From positions 1 to 8,110 of the forward strand of contig CBDBQB010000008.1 of the NCBI GenBank assembly GCA_965209105.1: DNA of 8,110 nt, read 5' to 3'. This document shows, in pieces, positions 1-6,454 of the stretch (the first letter of the stretch is position 1; each line of letters opens with the position of its first letter). Origin of the DNA: JAAELZ01 sp965209105 (GTDB lineage Bacteria > Pseudomonadota > Gammaproteobacteria > Arenicellales > Poriferihabitantaceae). The translations under genes were made by a program, and so were the position numbers. The notes below the pieces were generated by a model. The model ran no database searches, was not told where the DNA came from, and saw only the letters and a program-made list of their open reading frames with translations.

Positions 1-739
1 CGATGGGCAAATCACGCGGTTTTTCTGAACCCGCGGCGATCACAATCGCGTCAAATTTATCCCATAATTTGGCTAATTTAATATCCTCACCAATATGTGT
101 ATTGGTATGAAAATGCACGCCCTCACGACGCATCTGTGCCATACGTCGATCTATAATCGATTTTTCGAGCTTGAAATCGGGTATCCCGTAACGTAACAAG
201 CCACCAATCCGCATCTGTTTTTCGTAAATGTCCACTTGGTGCCCGGCGCGCGCCAACTGCTGAGCACACGCTAGGCCTGCTGGCCCAGAGCCAATGATCG
301 CGACACGTTTGCCTGTTTTATGCTTGGCAATTTGCGGGCTAATCCAACCGTTCTCCCAACCCTTCTCTACAATCGCGTGCTCAATCGTTTTGATACTCAC
401 CGGCTCATCGGTAATGTTAAGCGTACAAGCTTCTTGGCAAGGTGCTGGACACACTCGGCCAGTGAATTCGGGAAAATTATTGGTCGAATGGAGTTGATGT
501 AGGGCGGATTCCCAATCGCCCAAGTAAACCAAATCGTTCCAATCCGGAATATTATTGTCGACCGGGCAACCCTGATGGCAATAAGGAATTCCACAATCCA
601 TACAGCGTGCGCCCTGAACACTAAGCGCCGCATCGTCTAAGTCGAGCACAAACTCTTTGAAGTGGCCGAGCCGCGCCTTAATGGGCGCATATTCGCGCTC
701 TTCACGCGGATAGTCTATAAATCCAGTTGGCTTACCCAT
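1..739 (-). CDS. gltD: Glutamate synthase small subunit GltD, N-terminal half (runs off the window)
   Basis: This is the beta subunit of NADPH-dependent glutamate synthase. It takes electrons from NADPH through FAD and passes them by iron-sulfur clusters to the FMN of GltB. Translating from the ATG at 737-739 gives 246 complete codons with no stop before the window edge. The N-terminal cysteine motif is C46-x2-C49-x4-C54-x3-C58, followed by C97-x3-C101-x3-C105; in this family these ligate the two 4Fe-4S clusters. The FAD-binding GxGxxG glycines are G150, G152 and G155, inside RVAIIGSGPAG. The NADPH-binding domain lies in the missing half; related GltD proteins are about 470-490 residues. The gene overlaps the end of gltB by 8 bases and has a good ribosome binding site within gltB, so the subunits are very probably co-transcribed and translationally coupled. 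FAD oxidoreductase relatives share this fold, but the neighbour makes GltD close to certain. Confidence 0.96.
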   Translation of the reverse strand, partial: MGKPTGFIDYPREEREYAPIKARLGHFKEFVLDLDDAALSVQGARCMDCGIPYCHQGCPVDNNIPDWNDLVYLGDWESALHQLHSTNNFPEFTGRVCPAPCQEACTLNITDEPVSIKTIEHAIVEKGWENGWISPQIAKHKTGKRVAIIGSGPAGLACAQQLARAGHQVDIYEKQMRIGGLLRYGIPDFKLEKSIIDRRMAQMRREGVHFHTNTHIGEDIKLAKLWDKFDAIVIAAGSEKPRDLPI

Positions 740-3700
740 TGGCAGACTCCTGCGCGGATGATGCTTTTGTTTTTGAAGCCGCGAATCGCTCTAATAATGC
801 GCGTTTATAGTCCACGGGCATCACCTTAACGAACTGCTCGCGCATCGATGCCCAATTATCCAGGACATTAGTGGCTAGATCGCTGTTTGTGTAGCGCTTA
901 TGGTTTTCAATGATCTGTTTCAAACGTGCCTCATCGTGCTGGGTTAAATCGCTGGCGATCTCTGCTTGACTCACCTTGGCTTGCGCTGCTACTTTTTCAA
1001 GCTCGACCATCTCCATATTACAGCGCTCAGCAAACCGTCCATCTTGATCCAGAACATAGGCAATACCGCCTGACATACCCGCCGCAAAGTTGCGCCCGGT
1101 TTCACCCAAGCACACCATCACGCCGCCCGTCATATACTCACAGCCGTGATCACCCACCCCCTCAACCACGGCTATCGCACCCGAGTTTCTAACGCAAAAA
1201 CGCTCCCCTGCGACTCCGCAGAAATAAGCTTCCCCGCTGATCGCGCCATACAAAACCGTATTGCCGACGATGATATTTTCTTCGGCCTTCTCGATTGCAG
1301 AATCCGCGTGTGGGTAAATCACCAAACGCCCGCCTGATAGGCCTTTGCCAACATAATCATTTCCTTCACCCACCAATTCGATGGTCACGCCTTTGGCTAG
1401 CCATGCACCAAACGACTGTCCCGCGCAACCCTCAGCTTTTATATGAATCGTATCATCCGGCAACCCCGCATGCCCGTATCGACGTGCCACCTCACCGGAA
1501 AGCATGGCACCGATGGTACGGTTGTAATTAAATACCTTGGTTTCAATCTGAACGGCTTTGCCCGACGTGAGAGCGGGCTGTGCCTGTTCAATCAAGCTTA
1601 TATCCAGCGCCTTATCTAAACCGTGGTCTTGCAAAATAGTTTGGTGTATCTCTACTCCATCCGCGGCGTTGGCTTTGGTTAATACTCGGGTAAAATCTAA
1701 GCCCTTAGCCTTCCAATGATTAACCGCTTTACGCGCATCTAGGCTCTGACTTTGCCCGATCATTTCGCTCATGCTTCGATAACCTAAACGTGACATCAAC
1801 TGACGCACTTCTTCGGCCACAAAGAAAAAATAATTAATAACGTGCTCAGGTTTACCTGTGAATCGCTTGCGTAATTCCGGATCTTGCGTCGCCACGCCCA
1901 CGGGACACGTATTTAAATGACACTTGCGCATCATGATACAGCCCTCTGCGATCAGTGGTGCGGTGGCAAAACCAAATTCATCCGCGCCGAGCAAGGCGCC
2001 GATCACGACATCGCGGCCCGTTCGTAAGCCACCATCCACTTGCACTGCTATGCGGCTGCGCAAATTGTTCAATACCAGGGTTTGGTGTGTCTCGGATAAA
2101 CCGATTTCCCAAGCAGAACCCGCGTGCTTGATAGAAGTGAGTGGGCTCGCGCCGGTACCGCCATCGTATCCTGCGATGGTGACATGATCAGCGTGGGCTT
2201 TTGAAACACCCGCCGCAACGGTACCCACGCCAACTTCAGAAACCAACTTGACCGATATCCGTGCCTTGGGATTGACATTTTTTAAATCGTGAATAAGTTG
2301 TGCCAAGTCTTCAATCGAATAGATATCGTGATGCGGTGGGGGTGAAATCAAGCCAACGCCCGGCGTAGAGTGGCGCACGTTGGCGATTTGTTGATTGACC
2401 TTATGTCCGGGCAATTGTCCCCCTTCGCCCGGCTTAGCGCCTTGCGCCATCTTAATTTGAATATCGTCAGCATTGACGAGATACTCTGTGGTGACCCCAA
2501 ACCGACCCGAGGCGACCTGCTTGATCGCCGAGCGTTCTGGATTCTGTTTGCCATTTTTGAGTGGTAAAAAGCGTGAGGCTTCCTCACCGCCCTCTCCGGT
2601 ATTCGATTTTCCACCCAAGCGATTCATCGCGATTGCTAAGGTAGAATGCGCTTCGTAAGAAATTGAGCCGAAAGACATCGCACCCGTGGAAAAGCGCTTA
2701 ACGATCTCTGCCGCCGTTTCAACTTCGTCTAATGGAATAGCCTTCGGCGCGTAATTAAATCTAAATAAACCGCGCAAATTAAGTAGGCGCGACTGCTGCT
2801 CATTCATTTCCTTAGAAAATGCCTGAAAACTCGACCAGTCGTTACCACGCACCGCATGCTGTAGTTTTGAAATAGAATCCGACGTCCAAGCGTGTTGTTC
2901 GCCGCGCAAACGCAAGGCGTAATCACCGCCGACATGCAAATGATGCTTGTACACAAGATTGCTACCGTGGGCATTTCCATGCCAACGGAAAGCTTCTTCC
3001 GCGATTTGATCCAAGCCAGCGCCCTCAATCGTGGTGGTGGTGCCGGTAAAATATTGCTCGATGAATTCGGTCGATAAGCCCACCGCGTCAAATATCTGTG
3101 CGCCACAGTAAGATTGATACGTCGATATCCCCATTTTTGACATGACCTTCTTCAAACCCTTGCCCAGCGCTTTGATATAGTTATTACGTGCGGTCTGGTA
3201 GTCCATCTCTTCGCTTAAGTTACCCAGTTCAGACTGGATGGTGTCCAAAGCCAAGTAGGGATTAATCGCCTCCGCACCATATCCAGCAAGCGTTGCAAAA
3301 TGATGAATCTCAATGGCTGCACCCGTTTCCACGACTAAACCGGTTTGGGTGCGCAAGCCCTTGCGAATAAGGTGATGGTGCACCGCGGCCGTGGCCAGTA
3401 AGGCGGGGATGGCAATATTATCTACGTCCACCCAGCGGTCAGATAAAATAAGAATGTTATTGCCTTTGCGAACCAAGGTCTCGGCGCGACGACAGATTTC
3501 CCCCAGCGCGGGCTTCATCCCTGCTGCCCCTTTGGCGGCGGGGTAACAAATGTCGATGGTACGCGTCATAAAGGCATCTGATCGATCCTCAATTTTACGA
3601 ATGGCTTCAAGCTCACTGTTGGTCAATATCGGTTGCATAGCTTCCAAGCGCATGGCCTTATCTTCCTGTTCGTGTTTGAGCAAGTTCGGGCGGGGCCCAA

Positions 3701-5336
3701 TTAATGACACCAAGGACATCACAATATCTTCACGAATCGGGTCGATCGGTGGGTTGGTGACCTGCGCAAAATTCTGCTTAAAATAGGTAGAAAGATGCTT
3801 GGCTTGCTCGGACAGTACCGAGGGCGGTACATCAGTGCCCATCGAGCCGGTCGCTTCCATTCCTGTTTCCAGCATTGGGCGCAGTAAAAACTTAATATCT
3901 TCTTGGGTATACCCAAACGCTTGTTGGGTGGTCAGCAAAGTTCCTGCATCGGGCGCCATGGCGCCAACCACGGGCGGTAATTCATGCACATACAACTGAG
4001 TGGCTTGTAACCACGATTGATAGGGATGTGCCTCGGCTAAATCAGCTTTGATTTCCGAGTCATCGATAATTCGGCCTTCTTCCAAATCAATCAAAAACAT
4101 CTTGCCGGGTTGCAAGCGCCATTTCTTGACGATTTTACTTTCTGGTATGTCGAGTACGCCCATCTCTGACGCCATCACGCAAAGGTCATCGTCGGTCACG
4201 ATATATCGGGCGGGACGCAAGCCATTGCGATCGAGTGTCGCACCAATTTGCCGGCCATCGGTAAAAGCAACCGCAGCAGGGCCGTCCCACGGCTCCATTA
4301 GAGCCGCATGGTATTCATAAAACGCTCGGCGCTGGCTTTCCATCAATGGATTGGAAGACCAGGCCTCGGGAATTAGCATCATCATCGCATGTGACAATGA
4401 GTAGCCGGACAAGGTTAGCAATTCCAAAGTATTGTCAAAGCACGCGGAATCAGATTGCGCCTCATCGATCAATGGCCAAACCTTCTCAAGATCATCTCCG
4501 AATAAGTCACTGGACATCGAATGCCGGCGTGCGGCCATCCAGTTTTTATTCCCACGCACGGTATTGATTTCACCATTGTGGGCGATCATTCTGAAGGGAT
4601 GCGCCAATTCCCATGTTGGGAAAGTATTGGTCGAAAAGCGCTGATGAACCAGTGCCATCGCCGACGCCATGCGCTCGTCAGAAAGATCGCTAAAATAGGT
4701 GGCGACCTGATCGGCCAACAACATCCCCTTGTAATTGATAACGCGGGTAGACAGGGAGGTGAAATATAGTTGGTCTGCGCCGTCCGACTCGGTAGCAGGC
4801 GTATTTTCAATCAATTTTCGGATCACGAAAAGCTTGCGCTCAAAGGCATCTTGATCGGAACAGTTGCTGCCGCGACCAATAAACACTTGCCGTATGGCAG
4901 GCTCAGTCGGCTTAACAGAATAGCCTAAATCTTCGTTGTCAACCGGCACATCGCGCCAGCCCAGTAATTGCTGACCTTCTTGTGCAATGGTTTTTTCAAT
5001 CAGCTTGATATTCGCGTTTTGGGCGGCCTGATGGTTGGACAAAAACACCATGCCGACCGCATACTCACCGACCTTAGGCAAATCAAACTCGACAATGGCT
5101 TTGAAAAAAGCGTGCGGCAACTGGAACAATATACCCGCACCATCTCCTGCTTTAGGATCTGCGCCGACTGCGCCTCGATGCTCTAAGCGTTGCAAGATAG
5201 ATAAGCCTTGCTTGACAATATCGTGACTTGCTTTGCCCTTAATGTTTGCGACAAAGCCGACGCCACAGGCATCGTGCTCATATGCGGGGTCATATAGACC
5301 TTGCCGGGGAGGAAGTGCACCTCGACTTTTCATCAT
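732..5336 (-). CDS. gltB: Glutamate synthase large subunit GltB
   Basis: This 1534-residue protein is the alpha subunit of glutamate synthase. It hydrolyses glutamine, channels the ammonia internally to 2-oxoglutarate, and reduces the intermediate to glutamate at FMN in the cytoplasm. Domains in order: a class II glutamine amidotransferase (about 24-440) with nucleophile C24 in EHDACGVGF, which needs removal of a short propeptide, plus HQRFSTNT at 231 and HNGEINT at 253; a central domain (about 470-770); the FMN/synthase barrel (about 840-1230) with FSTGAMSFGS at 882 and the loop KPGEGGQLPG at 968; the 3Fe-4S ligands C1133, C1139 and C1144 with the usual x5 and x4 spacing; and a GXGXG beta-helix domain (about 1280-1490). 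Length is normal for the family and I see no break. The start is slightly uncertain: two ATGs are adjacent, and the second (5331-5333) is better spaced from the ribosome binding site. The YDPAYEHDACGVGF opening differs from the enterobacterial and Pseudomonas forms. Confidence 0.98.
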   Translation of the reverse strand: MMKSRGALPPRQGLYDPAYEHDACGVGFVANIKGKASHDIVKQGLSILQRLEHRGAVGADPKAGDGAGILFQLPHAFFKAIVEFDLPKVGEYAVGMVFLSNHQAAQNANIKLIEKTIAQEGQQLLGWRDVPVDNEDLGYSVKPTEPAIRQVFIGRGSNCSDQDAFERKLFVIRKLIENTPATESDGADQLYFTSLSTRVINYKGMLLADQVATYFSDLSDERMASAMALVHQRFSTNTFPTWELAHPFRMIAHNGEINTVRGNKNWMAARRHSMSSDLFGDDLEKVWPLIDEAQSDSACFDNTLELLTLSGYSLSHAMMMLIPEAWSSNPLMESQRRAFYEYHAALMEPWDGPAAVAFTDGRQIGATLDRNGLRPARYIVTDDDLCVMASEMGVLDIPESKIVKKWRLQPGKMFLIDLEEGRIIDDSEIKADLAEAHPYQSWLQATQLYVHELPPVVGAMAPDAGTLLTTQQAFGYTQEDIKFLLRPMLETGMEATGSMGTDVPPSVLSEQAKHLSTYFKQNFAQVTNPPIDPIREDIVMSLVSLIGPRPNLLKHEQEDKAMRLEAMQPILTNSELEAIRKIEDRSDAFMTRTIDICYPAAKGAAGMKPALGEICRRAETLVRKGNNILILSDRWVDVDNIAIPALLATAAVHHHLIRKGLRTQTGLVVETGAAIEIHHFATLAGYGAEAINPYLALDTIQSELGNLSEEMDYQTARNNYIKALGKGLKKVMSKMGISTYQSYCGAQIFDAVGLSTEFIEQYFTGTTTTIEGAGLDQIAEEAFRWHGNAHGSNLVYKHHLHVGGDYALRLRGEQHAWTSDSISKLQHAVRGNDWSSFQAFSKEMNEQQSRLLNLRGLFRFNYAPKAIPLDEVETAAEIVKRFSTGAMSFGSISYEAHSTLAIAMNRLGGKSNTGEGGEEASRFLPLKNGKQNPERSAIKQVASGRFGVTTEYLVNADDIQIKMAQGAKPGEGGQLPGHKVNQQIANVRHSTPGVGLISPPPHHDIYSIEDLAQLIHDLKNVNPKARISVKLVSEVGVGTVAAGVSKAHADHVTIAGYDGGTGASPLTSIKHAGSAWEIGLSETHQTLVLNNLRSRIAVQVDGGLRTGRDVVIGALLGADEFGFATAPLIAEGCIMMRKCHLNTCPVGVATQDPELRKRFTGKPEHVINYFFFVAEEVRQLMSRLGYRSMSEMIGQSQSLDARKAVNHWKAKGLDFTRVLTKANAADGVEIHQTILQDHGLDKALDISLIEQAQPALTSGKAVQIETKVFNYNRTIGAMLSGEVARRYGHAGLPDDTIHIKAEGCAGQSFGAWLAKGVTIELVGEGNDYVGKGLSGGRLVIYPHADSAIEKAEENIIVGNTVLYGAISGEAYFCGVAGERFCVRNSGAIAVVEGVGDHGCEYMTGGVMVCLGETGRNFAAGMSGGIAYVLDQDGRFAERCNMEMVELEKVAAQAKVSQAEIASDLTQHDEARLKQIIENHKRYTNSDLATNVLDNWASMREQFVKVMPVDYKRALLERFAASKTKASSAQESANG
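747..751 (-). promoter_or_regulatory. Ribosome binding site of gltD inside gltB
   Basis: AGGAG on the minus strand lies 7 bases before the gltD ATG, within the last codons of gltB. It supports the ATG at 737-739 as the start and lets ribosomes finishing gltB restart on gltD, which would help keep the subunits in balance. The sequence and spacing are seen directly; coupling is inferred. Confidence 0.75.
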
Positions 5337-5340
5337 TCAA

Positions 5341-5346
5341 TCCTCT
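5341..5346 (-). promoter_or_regulatory. Ribosome binding site of gltB
   Basis: AGAGGA on the minus strand ends 4 bases before the first ATG (5334-5336) and 7 bases before the second, adjacent ATG (5331-5333). The spacing slightly favours the second ATG, which would shorten the protein by one residue. The difference disappears once the propeptide before C24 is removed. Confidence 0.6.
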
Positions 5347-5404
5347 AGTTTCTTTGTCGTACGCTATAGCTCATTCAGCCGTATACAATCTTAGGGCTAA
5401 AAGT

Positions 5405-5422
5405 GCCGCAATAGTGTGCGGC
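5405..5422 (-). other. GC-rich inverted repeat in the gltB leader
   Basis: GCCGCA and TGCGGC form a perfect 6-base-pair stem around a 6-base loop. It is followed on the minus strand by ACTTTTA, about 70 bases before the gltB start. If the leader is transcribed it could act as a weak attenuator, a pause site or an RNA-level control element; as DNA it could be a regulator's operator. The U-run is too short and displaced for a strong terminator, and a 6-bp inverted repeat could also be chance. Confidence 0.3.
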
Positions 5423-5453
5423 GATATATCACAGCCACGCGCAACTAAATCAC

Positions 5454-5480
5454 ATTGTATTTGAGCTTAATAGACTTAAA
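5454..5480 (-). promoter_or_regulatory. Candidate sigma70-type promoter for gltB-gltD
   Basis: On the minus strand, TACAAT at 5454-5459 matches the -10 consensus at five of six positions. The best upstream partner is a weak -35, TTTAAG at 5475-5480 with a 15-base spacer (or GTTTAA with 16). Transcription would start near 5447 and give a leader of about 110 bases. A promoter is expected here because a terminator lies just upstream at 5555-5581. The poor -35 makes the exact site uncertain; it may depend on an activator or lie elsewhere in 5340-5550. Confidence 0.3.
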
Positions 5481-5554
5481 CGCTAAGAACACTACTTAAT
5501 AATGGATGTGCGCAACACTCTCCTAGACACCCAATTCGCATTCATTGCCGCGAT

Positions 5555-5581
5555 AAAAAAGGCCGCCCTGCGACGACCTTT
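5555..5581 (-). terminator. Intrinsic terminator after the lipoprotein genes
   Basis: On the minus strand, AAAGGTCGTC and GGCGGCCTTT form a 10-base-pair stem (two G-U pairs) around a GCAG tetraloop, continuing into a run of T. It begins 22 bases after the stop of the second lipoprotein gene. It should end transcripts from the aroK-aroB-lipoprotein side and so separate them from gltB-gltD. The reverse direction has only a short T stretch, so it reads mainly on the minus strand. Confidence 0.8.
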
Positions 5582-5603
5582 ACACGCAAATTATCGTTAG
5601 CGC

Positions 5604-5978
5604 TCAGCCACTTGGCACCAATTTCGGGTTCCAAAATAGATGACCTTTTTCTTCGATCTCGCCTTTGATGTCTTTACCGTTCCAATCACGAACTTGATCG
5701 CTAAAACCATCCTTCATAATCTTCAATCGAAATGCTTGCGCCTTACGAAGTTGCTTGCTGCTTATTTTGCGCTTAATGTCCAACGGGGTTTTGCCCAAAT
5801 AAATCCAATCAGAAGACGTCCCCTTCACGCTCGAATTAACCTGATAAGCAACATGACCCCCTAATGGATCAGACTGAATAGTTAAGGGAATCGACTTATC
5901 GCTGGCGCACGCAGCTAAAAAAAGCGTTATTACGAGCGCAGTCAGAACTTTGGCAAAGCATATTGATCTGTTTATCAT
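5604..5978 (-). CDS. Small PEGA-like lipoprotein, second of a pair
   Basis: A 124-residue protein of unknown function. It has a basic N-terminus, a hydrophobic stretch (about 11-23) and a lipobox L21-A22-A23-C24, so signal peptidase II should cleave before C24. Alanine follows the cysteine, with no aspartate there to retain it in the inner membrane, so outer-membrane anchoring is likely. Mature residues resemble a PEGA repeat: IQSDPLGG at 34-41, YLGKTP at 60-65 and KDGF at 89-92. The spacing is longer than usual because of an insert around 46-58. PEGA domains are small beta-rich modules common in surface proteins, and the name implies no enzymatic activity. It lies 53 bases after the other lipoprotein gene with no terminator between, and a strong terminator follows, so it is probably the last gene of its transcript. 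The ribosome binding site is weak (GGAAAG, 6 bases before ATG). Signal peptide and motif together make it a real gene. Confidence 0.8.
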   Translation of the reverse strand: MINRSICFAKVLTALVITLFLAACASDKSIPLTIQSDPLGGHVAYQVNSSVKGTSSDWIYLGKTPLDIKRKISSKQLRKAQAFRLKIMKDGFSDQVRDWNGKDIKGEIEEKGHLFWNPKLVPSG

Positions 5979-6031
5979 ATTAGTCTTTCCAGTAAATTAC
6001 CCATTAAATTTAAGAAATTGAACAGCAGGTG

Positions 6032-6352
6032 CTATGGGGTTTTATCCAGCGTCATTTCAACGGATTGCGCATTTTTAAGCGCCGTTTCGCGATCCTTATG
6101 ACGAAGCGTGACCCAAAAAGAACTGGTTTTGTCTAAATAGCCCTCTTTTTGCACACGGATATTGATAAATTTGCGAGATTTCTTACCTTCTTTCCACCAA
6201 ACTTTAACCGGTGTTACGCCGATCTGAACACCCGTTTTAGCATCCACAACCTCTGCCCCCGGCGGTTGAGACTGTATCAGCGCAGCGCCGTGGTGGGTAC
6301 ATGCAGAAAAAAGCAGCCCTACACCCAGAAGAAAAGGGGTAAATTTACTCAT
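6032..6352 (-). CDS. Small PEGA-like lipoprotein, first of a pair
   Basis: A 106-residue protein of unknown function. It has a short hydrophobic signal (about 7-17) ending in L14-F15-S16-A17-C18. Phenylalanine at -3 is less common than leucine, but the lipobox is otherwise good. Threonine at +2 suggests sorting to the outer membrane. Residues 24-73 fit a PEGA repeat well: IQSQPPGA at 26-33, IGVTP at 44-48 and KEGY at 69-72. The shared IQS-x-P and G-x-TP signatures suggest it is a diverged paralogue of the next gene. The last 25 residues are charged with no recognisable motif. The ATG at 6350-6352 is preceded by GAGG at a short 4-base spacing. It sits 102 bases after aroB, with a plausible promoter in the gap, so it may be read both from that promoter and from aroB. 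damX, often found after aroB, is absent, and this protein has no SPOR domain or transmembrane segment that would make it DamX. Confidence 0.8.
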   Translation of the reverse strand: MSKFTPFLLGVGLLFSACTHHGAALIQSQPPGAEVVDAKTGVQIGVTPVKVWWKEGKKSRKFINIRVQKEGYLDKTSSFWVTLRHKDRETALKNAQSVEMTLDKTP

Positions 6353-6390
6353 ATAACCTCGCTAAAGAAAGTGGTCGATCTTAGGCCGCA

Positions 6391-6419
6391 ACGATACCGA
6401 AAAAGCGTCACAATTACAA
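6391..6419 (-). promoter_or_regulatory. Candidate sigma70 promoter for the lipoprotein pair
   Basis: On the minus strand, TTGTAA (6414-6419) and TATCGT (6391-6396) each match four of six consensus bases and are separated by exactly 17. Transcription would start near 6384, about 30 bases before the first lipoprotein's ATG. An 8-base palindrome, CAACGTTG (6417-6424), overlaps the -35 and could be chance or an operator. Position and spacing support the call; the match is only moderate. Confidence 0.4.
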
Positions 6420-6454
6420 CGTTGCGAAGTGTTTATCGACATTGAAAACCGCTA

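Noticed and set aside
397..633. A 78-codon minus-strand frame within the gltD region.
   Set aside because: It is out of frame with gltD, whose own frame carries the conserved cysteine and FAD motifs across the same bases.
926..5186. Many plus-strand open frames of 60-90 codons opposite gltB.
   Set aside because: They lie antisense to a fully conserved coding frame, have no recognisable domains, and fit chance open frames opposite a long gene.
5364..5371. The 8-base palindrome GCTATAGC close to the gltB start.
   Set aside because: A single short palindrome without a second copy or known match is expected by chance.
5421..5437. A sigma54-like TGGC...GC pattern upstream of gltB on the minus strand.
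   Set aside because: Twelve bases separate the GG and GC elements, whereas sigma54 promoters need ten, and the rest of the consensus is missing.
5430..5456. Two TGTGA half-sites on the minus strand upstream of gltB, suggestive of CRP binding.
   Set aside because: Neither has a TCACA partner at the required spacing; single half-sites are common by chance.
5246..5464. A plus-strand frame crossing the gltB start and upstream region, as a possible divergent gene.
   Set aside because: Much of it is antisense to gltB, its product is low in recognisable features, and it has no supporting ribosome binding site that I can see.
5979..6031. A possible separate promoter or terminator between the two lipoprotein genes.
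   Set aside because: The 53-base gap is AT-rich with no hairpin and no paired -35/-10 elements; co-transcription is simpler.
6353..6454. A possible terminator between aroB and the first lipoprotein gene.
   Set aside because: No GC-rich stem followed by a T-run is present. The CTTTTT stretch near 6401 has no adequate stem before it, so read-through from aroB remains possible.
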